DNA of 64,000 bases from Achromobacter agilis (lineage in GTDB: Bacteria > Pseudomonadota > Gammaproteobacteria > Burkholderiales > Burkholderiaceae_B). Position numbers and translations under genes: made by a program. Below, one piece after another: positions 27,481 to 35,329 of this stretch. The first letter of the stretch is position 1. Every line of letters starts with the position of its first letter. The notes beneath the pieces are model-generated. The model saw nothing but the letters and a program-made list of their open reading frames with translations. It was not told where the DNA came from and searched no databases. Location: assembly GCF_900496965.1 (NCBI RefSeq), contig NZ_UFQB01000027.1:26230-90229 (forward strand), in the 5' to 3' direction.

Positions 27481-28299
27481 TCAAGGCTGGGGCAGCAATT
27501 CCGGCTTGAGTATTCCGCGCAGATCCGCGTAGGAAATACTCAGTTCGGGTTCGCCATGCGAGTACGGCGCGATCGAATAGGCGTCGTACTTAACCACGAT
27601 GCCGTCGCGCGTGAGCGCGAAATTGTCGCTTTCCTGGAACGGCCACATCTTGCCGTAGGCCGCCGGATCGCGGCGCGCATCGGGGTTCTGCTCCAGCCAT
27701 TTGGCGTGCGCGCGTTGCAGCGCGGCGACGTACTGCGGGCGCCGGCCCGGAATCAGGGCTTCGTCCAGGCTCATCACGCGGCCACGGCTGCGCTCCCAGT
27801 TCAGGTATTGGGTGGCGGGGATGCCGTGCGCGGCTCCGGTCAGGAACTGCTCGGTATGCAGTTCTATCGAAACGACATCGCCCACCGTGTCCTTTACGTT
27901 TGCCTTGAAGTACGTGGCATCGCGCGGGCGGGCGGTGGACCAGAAGTACTGCGTATATTCGGACAGCGTGTCATAGGGGCCGCGGCGGTTGGCGTCGGTG
28001 CCGGTCATGTAGGCCAGCACGTGATCCACCAGGGCCGTCAGCTTGGGGATGCCCGGAAACGCCACGCTGTCGATCTCGATGCGGGGGCAGTCGCCTTCGC
28101 AACCGGGCTTGTTCGACGCCCATTTGATGCGTTCGGTGGAAAGATCGCCGACCTGCTCGGGCGTGGCGTTCGCGGGCGCCGGTTGCGAGGCGAGGGTGAT
28201 ATCCGCCGGCGGCGTGCTGCCGCAGCCGGCCAGCGCCAAGACGGCTGCGCCCAGGATAAGACCGCCAATCGCGCCTTGCGGCGTGAAACTGCGACGCAT
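27481..28299 (-). CDS. Lipoprotein with RsiV-like (DUF3298/DUF4163) domain
   Basis: The 272-aa product has a lipoprotein signal with lipobox LALAGC (Cys near residue 26). The remainder is an RsiV-like domain; EQFLTGAAHGIPATQYLNWERSRGRVMSLDEAL and YSIAPYSHGEPELSISYADLRGIL match the usual DUF3298 end. In Bacillus RsiV binds lysozyme, and some Gram-negative homologues are envelope proteins of unknown role. No sigma factor is adjacent. It is encoded 33 bp downstream of the lipoate ligase gene on the same strand. Confidence 0.83.
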   Translation of the reverse strand: MRRSFTPQGAIGGLILGAAVLALAGCGSTPPADITLASQPAPANATPEQVGDLSTERIKWASNKPGCEGDCPRIEIDSVAFPGIPKLTALVDHVLAYMTGTDANRRGPYDTLSEYTQYFWSTARPRDATYFKANVKDTVGDVVSIELHTEQFLTGAAHGIPATQYLNWERSRGRVMSLDEALIPGRRPQYVAALQRAHAKWLEQNPDARRDPAAYGKMWPFQESDNFALTRDGIVVKYDAYSIAPYSHGEPELSISYADLRGILKPELLPQP

Positions 28300-28332
28300 T
28301 GAACTACCTCCAGAAAATCAGGGCATGGCCGG

Positions 28333-29109
28333 TCAAGGGACGACGCCCGTCCATTCCGGCGTGGAGAACTTTTCGACGGCCTGCGCTTGCGCGAGCGCCA
28401 GCGTGCTGCTGCCTACCTGCCCGGGAGTGAGACGATGCAGCCCGGCAAAAGTTTCCACCATGCGGTCGATGATGACTTCGCGCGCCAGCCCCGTTTGCGT
28501 GCGCAGCGGGTCGACACGCTTCTTCGCGCTGGTGGTGCCCTTGTCCGACAGTTTCTCGCGGCCGATGCGCAGCACTTCCACCATTTTATCGGCGTCGATG
28601 TCATAAGACATCGTTACGTGGTGCAGCACCGCGCCCGAGCGGCGGGCCTGGGCCGCGCCGCCGATCTTGCCGATGTCCGAGGCGATGTCGTTCAGCGGCT
28701 GGTACCAGGCCTTGATCCCCAGCCCCTGCAGCGCGGTCAGGACCCAGGCATCGAGGAAGGCATAGGATTCCTGGAAGCTCATGCCGTGCACCAGCGCCTG
28801 CGGGACGCTGAGCGAATAGGTGATGGAATTGCCGGGTTCGATGAACATGGCGCCGCCGCCGCTGACGCGGCGCACGACCTCGATGCCGTGGCGGCGCGCG
28901 CCTTCGGGATCGACTTCGTTCTTCAGCGATTGGAAGCGGCCGATCACCACGGCAGGCGCGGACCATTCCCAGATGCGCAGGGTCGGGGGACGCTGGCCGG
29001 CGCCGACTTCGTCTGTGATGACGGCATCCAGCGCCATGTGCAGCGAGGGCGCTTGCGGGCCCTCGTGGATCAGTTCCCAGTTGTAGTCATTCCAGTCGGT
29101 GCGCGTCAT
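28333..29109 (-). CDS. Lipoate-protein ligase A-like catalytic subunit
   Basis: The 258-aa BPL/LPL catalytic domain would adenylate lipoate and transfer it to apo-domains. Motifs are RRVSGGGAMFIEPGNSITYS (adenylate loop) and DIASDIGKIGGAAQARRSGAVLHHVTMSYD (catalytic Lys in GKIGG). E. coli LplA continues into a C-terminal accessory domain. Here that domain is a separate upstream gene (29106-29381), so this is a two-part enzyme like the one known from Thermoplasma. The two genes overlap by 4 bp. Confidence 0.88.
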   Translation of the reverse strand: MTRTDWNDYNWELIHEGPQAPSLHMALDAVITDEVGAGQRPPTLRIWEWSAPAVVIGRFQSLKNEVDPEGARRHGIEVVRRVSGGGAMFIEPGNSITYSLSVPQALVHGMSFQESYAFLDAWVLTALQGLGIKAWYQPLNDIASDIGKIGGAAQARRSGAVLHHVTMSYDIDADKMVEVLRIGREKLSDKGTTSAKKRVDPLRTQTGLAREVIIDRMVETFAGLHRLTPGQVGSSTLALAQAQAVEKFSTPEWTGVVP

Positions 29110-29381
29110 GCCAGCGCTCTCCGCAGCACCACGGCGACGGACTCCGCCGTGAAGCCGAACATCTCGGCGTCGGCGGGCAGGGCGGATTGCACGGCCACCG
29201 CCAGTTCGAGCTCGCCGGAATCGGCAGGCATGCCGTTCACGCCGCGGTTGATGGCTTCGAGCGCTTCCGGTGGCTCGAGAAAGAAGTCGCCGCTGATGCG
29301 CACATCGGCCAGGCGGCCGTCACGCACTTCCAGATCCGCGACGACCAGTTTGCCGCCGGGGACTTTATATTCGCCATGCAT
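29106..29381 (-). CDS. Lipoate-protein ligase C-terminal accessory subunit (LplB-like)
   Basis: A 91-aa protein that begins MHGEYKVPGGKLVVADLEVRDGRLADVRISGDFFLEP, matching the accessory C-domain of lipoate ligases (KxPGGKLV, GDFF). In split archaeal ligases this partner is needed for lipoate adenylation. Start ATG 29381 has AAGGAG 6-7 bases upstream; an in-frame start at 29396 would overlap that site. Its stop overlaps the catalytic gene's start (ATGA), implying a 1:1 complex. Confidence 0.87.
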   Translation of the reverse strand: MHGEYKVPGGKLVVADLEVRDGRLADVRISGDFFLEPPEALEAINRGVNGMPADSGELELAVAVQSALPADAEMFGFTAESVAVVLRRALA

Positions 29382-29416
29382 GGGCGCTCCTTGCAAAATC
29401 CAAATCGGTAAAAGGG

Positions 29417-29881
29417 CTACAGGCTGAGCTTCATGCCGTCGTGGCTGGCCTTGAAGCCCAGGCTTTCATAGAACCTGCGGGCGTCGGGGCGGGCGCGATC
29501 GGTGGTCAGCTGCACCAGCCCGCAACCCTGGATGCGGCACTGCTCGATCGCCCATTCGAACATGGCGCGCCCCAGGCCGGCGCCGCGCGACGACGAGGCG
29601 ATGCGCACGCTCTCGATCTGTCCGCGCCACTGGCCCAGCCGCGACAGGCCGGGTATGAACGATAACTGCAAACAGCCCACCAGGCGCGAACCCTGTTCGA
29701 CCACCGCCAGGAACTGGTTGGAATCCTGCGCGATAGCGGCAAAGCCGGCGGTATAGCGCGGGTCGAGGGGAAGGGAGGGGTTTTCACGCGTTGCACCCAG
29801 TTCATCGTCGGCCAGCAGCGCGACGATGCCGGGCAGGTCTCCCAGGCGCGCGCGGCGGAACACCAGTTGCGGGTCGGGCAT
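29417..29881 (-). CDS. GNAT-family N-acetyltransferase
   Basis: The 154-aa single GNAT domain has the acetyl-CoA pyrophosphate loop SSSRGAGLGRAMFEWA and the C-terminal RFYESLGFKASHDGMKL. Such proteins acetylate small amines or protein N-termini; the substrate is not evident. It sits between the GST and the lipoate ligase genes on the same strand. Confidence 0.88.
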   Translation of the reverse strand: MPDPQLVFRRARLGDLPGIVALLADDELGATRENPSLPLDPRYTAGFAAIAQDSNQFLAVVEQGSRLVGCLQLSFIPGLSRLGQWRGQIESVRIASSSRGAGLGRAMFEWAIEQCRIQGCGLVQLTTDRARPDARRFYESLGFKASHDGMKLSL

Positions 29882-29893
29882 GGCGGCTCCTTT

Positions 29894-30595
29894 TCAGCGG
29901 GCGGTGTTCTGCGCGGTCTGGCCGAACAGGATGCGGCGCGACGCTTCATCGCTGACGGACGGGGCCGTGTTGATGGTGTCGGCCAGCGCGTAGGCGCGGC
30001 GGGTGGCGGGCCGGGCGGCGATCGCGTCGAACCAGCGTTTCAAGTGCGGGAAGTCGTTCAGGTCCTGGCCCTGCTTGGCGTGCGGCACGATCCAGGGATA
30101 GGCCGCCATGTCGGCGATCGAATAGTCGCCGGCCACGAACTCGCGGTCCGCCAGGCGCTTGTCCAGCACACCGTACAGGCGGTTGGTTTCCTTGACATAG
30201 CGTTCGATGGCGTAGGGCAGGCGCTCGGGGGCGTAGCCCGAGAAATGGTGGTTCTGGCCGGCCATGGGGCCCAGGCCGCCCATCTGCCAGAAGAGCCATT
30301 GCGAGACTTCCGCGCGGCCGCGCAGGTCCGTGGGCAGGAAGCGGCCGGTTTTTTCGGCGAGATAGAGCAGGATGGCGCCCGACTCGAACAGGGGGATCGG
30401 CGCGCCGCCGCCGGCGGGCGCCTGGTCCACGATGGCGGGGATGCGGTTGTTCGGCGCAATGGCAAGGAACTCGGGCTTGAATTGGTCGCCGCGGCTGATG
30501 TTCACCGGGTGGATCTTGTAGGGCAGGCCGGTTTCTTCGAGGAACAGCGTGATCTTGTGGCCGTTGGGGGTGGTCCAGTAATAGAGATCGATCAT
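29894..30595 (-). CDS. Glutathione S-transferase, YfcG/Nu-class-like
   Basis: The 233-aa product has a thioredoxin-fold N-domain starting IDLYYWTTPNGHKITLFLEETGLPY, a signature of the YfcG/YghU group, and a helical C-domain (QWLFWQMGGLGPMAGQNHHF, DYSIADMAAYPWI). That group acts as GSH-dependent disulfide-bond reductases rather than classical transferases. The Thr/Asn pair of TPNG takes the place of a catalytic Cys or Ser. Start ATG 30595 fits AGGA upstream; longer open frame is not family-like. Confidence 0.9.
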   Translation of the reverse strand: MIDLYYWTTPNGHKITLFLEETGLPYKIHPVNISRGDQFKPEFLAIAPNNRIPAIVDQAPAGGGAPIPLFESGAILLYLAEKTGRFLPTDLRGRAEVSQWLFWQMGGLGPMAGQNHHFSGYAPERLPYAIERYVKETNRLYGVLDKRLADREFVAGDYSIADMAAYPWIVPHAKQGQDLNDFPHLKRWFDAIAARPATRRAYALADTINTAPSVSDEASRRILFGQTAQNTAR

Positions 30596-30723
30596 GGGGA
30601 TGTCCTGGTCATGGCGCCGGCGGCGGCCGGCGTTTGGAACGGCCATGATAGCGGGGCATCGCCGGCGCAGGCCCGAATAACCGGGGGATGGGTACGGGTT
30701 TGCCCCCGGCCGGGCCTGCGGCG

Positions 30724-31629
30724 TCAGGCCGCGCCAGGGCGTGCGCGGCCCGGCAGCCGCCAGGTCCAGTTCAGGCTGACGCCCGCGGCCGCCAGGAAAA
30801 TCATGGCTACGCCGGTGACCTGCGCGGCGTCCATGCGATGCCCGTAGACCACGAAGTCCAGCATGATGGCAACGGCGGGATAGATGAAGCTGAGCGCGGC
30901 GGTGGAGGTCGTGGGAAGCTTCTGGATGGCCGAGTACATCAGGATGTACATCAGGCAGGTGTGGATCAGGCCGAGGGCGGCCAGATAACCCCATTGCAGG
31001 GGCGCCGCGGGCAGGGCGCCGAAGTCCGCCATGGGCAGGAGCATGACGGCGCCCAGCGTGACCTGCACCAGCGCCAGCACCTGGGGCGGGATAGCCTTCA
31101 GCCGCTTGACGATGACGGCGGTCACGCCATAGAGCGCCGCCGCGCCCAGGCCCAGCATCAGCCCGGACAGGTAGGCGCTGCCGCCCGCGCCGGCCGTATC
31201 GGTCAGGCGCAGCACCAGCATCAATCCGGCGAAGGCGATGACCGACCAGGCCAGCTTGCCCCGCGTCGGGCGTTCGCCCAGGAACAGTACGCCCAGGCCG
31301 ATGAGGAAGAACGGCTGAACGTTGTAGACCGCGGTGGCCAGCGAGATGGAGGCCAGCCGGTAGGCGGAAAACAGCAGCACCCAATTCAGCACCAGCGCGG
31401 CGCCGGCGACGAGCGCCAATCCCAGTGTCCTGGCGGTGAACAGGCCGGGCTTGAGCAGTCCGCGCATCCAGCAGTACACGAACAGAGAGGCGGCGCCGAA
31501 GACGCAGCGGAAGAAGACGACGTTCCAGGCGCTTTGGCCGGATTCCAGCACGAAGACGCCCAGCGTGCCCGACAGGGTCATTGCGGCCGCCATTTGCACC
31601 AGGCCGGTGCGTTCTGATGAGGGGTTCAT
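30724..31629 (-). CDS. EamA/DMT-family exporter
   Basis: The 301-aa membrane protein has about ten transmembrane helices in two EamA repeats (N: SGTLGVFVLESGQSAWNVVFFRCVFGA; C: LSGLMLGLGAAALYGVTAVIVKRL). Family members export amino acids and metabolites. It is divergent from an Lrp/AsnC regulator, a common pairing that suggests amino-acid responsive export. Confidence 0.88.
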   Translation of the reverse strand: MNPSSERTGLVQMAAAMTLSGTLGVFVLESGQSAWNVVFFRCVFGAASLFVYCWMRGLLKPGLFTARTLGLALVAGAALVLNWVLLFSAYRLASISLATAVYNVQPFFLIGLGVLFLGERPTRGKLAWSVIAFAGLMLVLRLTDTAGAGGSAYLSGLMLGLGAAALYGVTAVIVKRLKAIPPQVLALVQVTLGAVMLLPMADFGALPAAPLQWGYLAALGLIHTCLMYILMYSAIQKLPTTSTAALSFIYPAVAIMLDFVVYGHRMDAAQVTGVAMIFLAAAGVSLNWTWRLPGRARPGAA

Positions 31630-31707
31630 GAGGGTTCTCCAGGAGGCGTCGTGGCCTCGATGCGCGATGGAGAAATTATCCCAGGCAGATAAAGCTGGTT
31701 ATATGAT

Positions 31708-31722
31708 ATTGATGCGGTCAAT
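31708..31722. promoter_or_regulatory. Candidate Lrp/AsnC-type operator
   Basis: ATTGATGCGGTCAAT is a 15-bp site with perfect 5-bp arms and 5-bp centre in the 124-bp divergent region between the exporter and the Lrp gene. Its size fits Lrp-family sites. Nearby TTATATGATATTG is AT-rich and may hold promoter elements. Confidence 0.45.
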
Positions 31723-31753
31723 CGATCATGAAACCTTTGTTTAGGTGGAATTT

Positions 31754-32221
31754 ATGCAAAACGACCTAAAGATTGAAAGCCCCGTATTGGATGGCATCGA
31801 CCGCCGCCTGGTGGAGACGCTTTCCGCCAATGCGCGCACCACCACCGCCGACCTCGCGCGCCAGGTGGGGATGTCCGCGCCCAGCGTGGCGGACCGCCTG
31901 CGGCGGTTGGAGGAGTCGGGGGTGATCCGGGCCTACACCCTGGACGTGGATCCGGTGGCGCTGGGATACACGCTGGAGGCCATCGTGCGCATCCGGCCCT
32001 TGCCGGGCCAACTGCGCCACGTGGAAGGGCTGATCCAGGAGATTCCGGAGTTCGTGGAATGCGACAAGGTGACGGGCGATGACTGCTTCATCGCCCGGGT
32101 GGTGCTGCGTTCGATCTCGCATCTGGACGGCATCCTGGAGCGCGTGACCGAATTCGCCGAAACGAACACCGCGATCGTCAAGGCGCACACCGTGCGACGG
32201 CGCCTGCCGCCGCTGCGCTAG
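31754..32221 (+). CDS. Lrp/AsnC-family transcriptional regulator
   Basis: The 155-aa product has an N-terminal helix-turn-helix (DLARQVGMSAPSVADRLRRLEESGVIRAYT) and a C-terminal RAM ligand/oligomerisation domain (VECDKVTGDDCFIARVVLRSISHLDGIL). AGGTGGA precedes ATG 31754, preferred to the in-frame start at 31745. It probably regulates the divergent EamA exporter in response to an amino acid. It converges with the glutathione peroxidase gene, 5 bp apart. Confidence 0.92.
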   Translation: MQNDLKIESPVLDGIDRRLVETLSANARTTTADLARQVGMSAPSVADRLRRLEESGVIRAYTLDVDPVALGYTLEAIVRIRPLPGQLRHVEGLIQEIPEFVECDKVTGDDCFIARVVLRSISHLDGILERVTEFAETNTAIVKAHTVRRRLPPLR

Positions 32222-32226
32222 CGGAT

Positions 32227-32718
32227 TCAGACCGGCGCGGATAGCGCCGCTTCGACGTCGTCCTTGAGGCTCGCGGGGGTGTCGGTGGGCGCGTAGCGCT
32301 TGATGACCCGGCCGTCGCGGCCGACCAGGAACTTGGTGAAGTTCCACTTGATGCCCTCGGTGCCGAACACGCCGGGCTTTTCGCCCTTGAGCCAGCGATA
32401 CAGCGGATGGGCGTCGTTGCCGTTGACGTCGATCTTCGCGTACAGCGGGAAGGTGACGTCGTACTGCGTGCTGCAGAAATTCCGGATCTCGGCCTCGTCG
32501 CCGGGCTCCTGGTGGCCGAACTGGTCGCAGGGAAAGCCGAGCACGGCCAGCCCGTCGTCGCGGTACGAGCGGTATAGCGTTTCAAGGCCCGCATACTGCG
32601 GCGTGAAACCGCATTTGGAGGCCACGTTCACCACCAGCAGCACACGGCCGCGGTAGGTGTCCAGGGACTGTTCCGCGCCGTCGATGCCACGGGCGGAGAA
32701 ATCGTAGATCGTGCTCAT
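32227..32718 (-). CDS. Glutathione peroxidase (Cys type)
   Basis: The 163-aa thioredoxin-fold peroxidase has the full active site: Cys36 in NVASKCGFTPQY, Gln70 in GFPCDQFGHQEPG, and Trp125 in IKWNFTKFLV. A further Cys (CDQ, residue 64; C82 near it) could be the resolving one, and many such enzymes use thioredoxin. It reduces hydroperoxides. It starts 17 bp downstream of the MFS gene on the same strand. Confidence 0.94.
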   Translation of the reverse strand: MSTIYDFSARGIDGAEQSLDTYRGRVLLVVNVASKCGFTPQYAGLETLYRSYRDDGLAVLGFPCDQFGHQEPGDEAEIRNFCSTQYDVTFPLYAKIDVNGNDAHPLYRWLKGEKPGVFGTEGIKWNFTKFLVGRDGRVIKRYAPTDTPASLKDDVEAALSAPV

Positions 32719-32734
32719 GCAGGGCTCCCGCCGG

Positions 32735-33937
32735 TCAGGCTTCGGAACGCGAGGGCGTCAGCGCGCCGGCTTGTTCGGGGAGTGTAGCCCCGGCATGGCG
32801 GCCGTAGTAGCGCGTTCCCCACAGCGTCAGCAGCAGGACGGCGAGAGTGATGGCCGCCGACATCCACGGCAGGTCCGTCAGCGGCAGGCCATTGCCCAGC
32901 GCCAGGCTGCCCAGCCACGCGCCGCCCGCGTTGCCCAGGTTGAACGCGCCCTGGTTCAGCGTGGAGGCGAGGTTGGGCGCCTCGGCCGCCTGGTCCACGA
33001 TGAACGTCTGCAGCAGCGGCACCACGGCAAAGCCCAGCACCCCCCAGACGAAAACCGTGAGCAGCATCGGCACCAGCGAGTGGATGGCCTGGCTCAGCGC
33101 CAGGAAGACCAGCAGCAGGCCGATGAAGATGCGGCGTAGCGATACCTCGAGATTGCGGTCGCCCAGCTTGCCGCCCAGGGTGCTGCCGACGGTCAGCGCC
33201 ACGCCGAAGAGCAGCAGCACGCCGGTGACGCCGCGCTCGGACACGCCCGTCACTTCACGCAGAAGGGGCGCGATATAGGTCAGGACGCAGAACAGCGCGG
33301 CGGACGCGAGCACGCTGGCGGCCAGGGGCCACACCACGCGCACGTCGCGCAGCACCTTGAACTCGCGCAGGATGTTGCCGGGCTGCATCGGGATGCGGGA
33401 AGGCAGCCAGGCCGCCAAGGCGGCGACGGCCACCAGCCCGATCCCGCTGACCACCCAGAACGTGGAACGCCAGCCCGCCACCTGGCCCAGCGCGGTGCCC
33501 AGCGGCACGCCCAGCACGTTGGCGAGCGTGAGCCCGGTGAACATCAGCGCGATGGCGCTTGCGCGCTGGTTGCGCGGTACCAGGTCCGCGGCCACCACCG
33601 CGCCCAGGCCGAAGAAGGCGCCATGGCAGAACGCGGTGAATACCCGGGCTGCCATGAGCAGCCCGTAGCTGGGCGCCAGCGCGCAGAGCAGATTGCCCAG
33701 GACGAAGGTGCTGGCTAGGCCGATCAGCGCGGCCTTGCGCGGCAGCTTCGCGGTGACGATGGCCATGATGGGGGCGCCGATGACGACGCCCATGGCGTAG
33801 CCGGTGATCAGCAGGCCCGCGATGTCGATCCCGACGTGCAGATCTTCGGCGACGTTGGGCAGCAGGCCCATGATGACGAACTCGCTGGTGCCGATGCCGA
33901 AAGCGGCGGCGGCCAGCGCGATAAGGTGCAGGGGCAT
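32735..33937 (-). CDS. MFS transporter, DHA1 (AraJ/YdhP-like)
   Basis: The 400-aa protein has 12 predicted membrane helices. It opens LIALAAAAFGIGTSEFVIMGLLPNVAEDL, typical of the arabinose/sugar and drug exporter group. Loop motif GAPIMAIVTAKLPRKAALIG is the conserved A-motif region. Start ATG 33937 precedes the first helix. Substrate unknown; export of sugars or small drugs is usual in the family. Confidence 0.88.
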   Translation of the reverse strand: MPLHLIALAAAAFGIGTSEFVIMGLLPNVAEDLHVGIDIAGLLITGYAMGVVIGAPIMAIVTAKLPRKAALIGLASTFVLGNLLCALAPSYGLLMAARVFTAFCHGAFFGLGAVVAADLVPRNQRASAIALMFTGLTLANVLGVPLGTALGQVAGWRSTFWVVSGIGLVAVAALAAWLPSRIPMQPGNILREFKVLRDVRVVWPLAASVLASAALFCVLTYIAPLLREVTGVSERGVTGVLLLFGVALTVGSTLGGKLGDRNLEVSLRRIFIGLLLVFLALSQAIHSLVPMLLTVFVWGVLGFAVVPLLQTFIVDQAAEAPNLASTLNQGAFNLGNAGGAWLGSLALGNGLPLTDLPWMSAAITLAVLLLTLWGTRYYGRHAGATLPEQAGALTPSRSEA

Positions 33938-34086
33938 GGAAGGCAACGGAGAACCGAGCGGCAGGGAAAACCGCGGCGGCAGGTAAAGGGCAAGGGCGGA
34001 ATTCTAGGGCAGCGCGGCGGCGGCGCGCCGTAAAGGCCCTGTTCCGATTAAGGGTATACCCTGATTTTTCTGTGCCTGCCTGCCCG

Positions 34087-35283
34087 CTACACCAGTTTCA
34101 AATCCACCGGCGACACCCCCGGAAACACGCGGGCCAGCCGTGCTTTGTCCAGCCCGTACAACCGCGAGAACAAGCCGGCGAACACCGCGCGATATTCGTT
34201 GAGCACGGGATAGTCGCGGTCCTGGAACAGCGTGTCGCGCTTGACCGCCACCTGGCGGCCCGCAATGCGGCCGCCCTGCACATTGCCGCCCATGACCCAG
34301 TACACCGTGCCATGGCCGTGGTCCGTGCCCTTGTTGCCGTTTTCGCGGAAGGTGCGGCCGAACTCGCTGATGACGACCACGGTGGTCTGCCGCCAGGCAG
34401 GCCCCATGGCCTCGGCGTAGGCCGCCAGCGCGCGGCCGAGCTGGCCCAGCCGATTCGACAGCACGCCGCTGGCGGCGCCCTGGCCGACGTGCGTGTCCCA
34501 ACCCCCGACGTCGACGAAGCCCAGGTTGTAGCCGTCCACCATGAAGCGCGCGATGCGGCGCACCTCCTGCTCGAGCTTGTCGGCGGACACGGCATTGCCG
34601 CTGGCCGCCAGCATCTCGGCCTCGATTTCTTCGCGCGCCGCGCCCATGATGCGCTGTCCTTCGGCGACCGAGGCGTGCAGGTCCGTGTTCTGGTACATGG
34701 ACTCGATGGCGCGATTGTCGTCGGCGCTCAGGCGCGACTTGCGGCCGGCGCCGATCAGATCGATGTTGGGCACGCGCGTGTCGCCCCGGAATATCTGGGG
34801 CACTTCCGAAGTGAAGGCGGCCGCTTTCGCATGCTTGGCGCCCAGGTCCGTCGCGAGGCGGTTGAGAAAGCCCGAGCGGTAGTTGCCGTTCGCGGCGGCC
34901 CCCCGGCCCAGCTCAATGCCGTTCTGGGTTTCGAAATGGCTGCGGCTGGTGTCCTCGGTGCCGGCGAAGGGCACAAAAGCAAGCTGGCGCCGCTCGTAGA
35001 AGGGCAGCAGGCTTTCGGCCAGCGCGGGGTGCAGCGCCCAGCCGTCGGCCAGGGGCAGGGCGGCGCCCGGTCCGCCGCCAGGGCGGGCGATGGCGATGTT
35101 GGGCCGGGACTCGTAATAGAAGTCGCTGGCCGTCGGCACGAGCAGGCTGGCCGCGTCATAGGCGCCGCGCATGAAAACGACCAGCAGGCGGTTGCCGGAG
35201 GCGGCGGGCGCGGCGTAGAGGCGGGCGCCTCCCAACGCCAGCGGGGCGGCAGCCATCAATTGCAGCAGGCGGCGGCGATCCAT
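34087..35283 (-). CDS. DUF1501 protein (Tat-exported, sulfatase-like fold)
   Basis: The 398-aa product starts MDRRRLLQLMAAAPLALGGARLYA, a twin-arginine-like leader (RRRLL). Conserved blocks include VVFMRGAYDAASLLVP, NGIELGRGA, GGWDTHVGQG, VVISEFGRTFRENGNKGTDHGHG and GGRIAG. Members pair with DUF1800 proteins; the metal-binding Asp/His residues suggest an alkaline phosphatase/sulfatase-like fold but no activity is established. It lies 46 bp after the intended end of the DUF1800 gene. Confidence 0.88.
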   Translation of the reverse strand: MDRRRLLQLMAAAPLALGGARLYAAPAASGNRLLVVFMRGAYDAASLLVPTASDFYYESRPNIAIARPGGGPGAALPLADGWALHPALAESLLPFYERRQLAFVPFAGTEDTSRSHFETQNGIELGRGAAANGNYRSGFLNRLATDLGAKHAKAAAFTSEVPQIFRGDTRVPNIDLIGAGRKSRLSADDNRAIESMYQNTDLHASVAEGQRIMGAAREEIEAEMLAASGNAVSADKLEQEVRRIARFMVDGYNLGFVDVGGWDTHVGQGAASGVLSNRLGQLGRALAAYAEAMGPAWRQTTVVVISEFGRTFRENGNKGTDHGHGTVYWVMGGNVQGGRIAGRQVAVKRDTLFQDRDYPVLNEYRAVFAGLFSRLYGLDKARLARVFPGVSPVDLKLV

Positions 35284-35329
35284 GATGTTCTCCTGGGTCC
35301 GGTTGATGGAAAGAACGCTCGCGCGGGCT

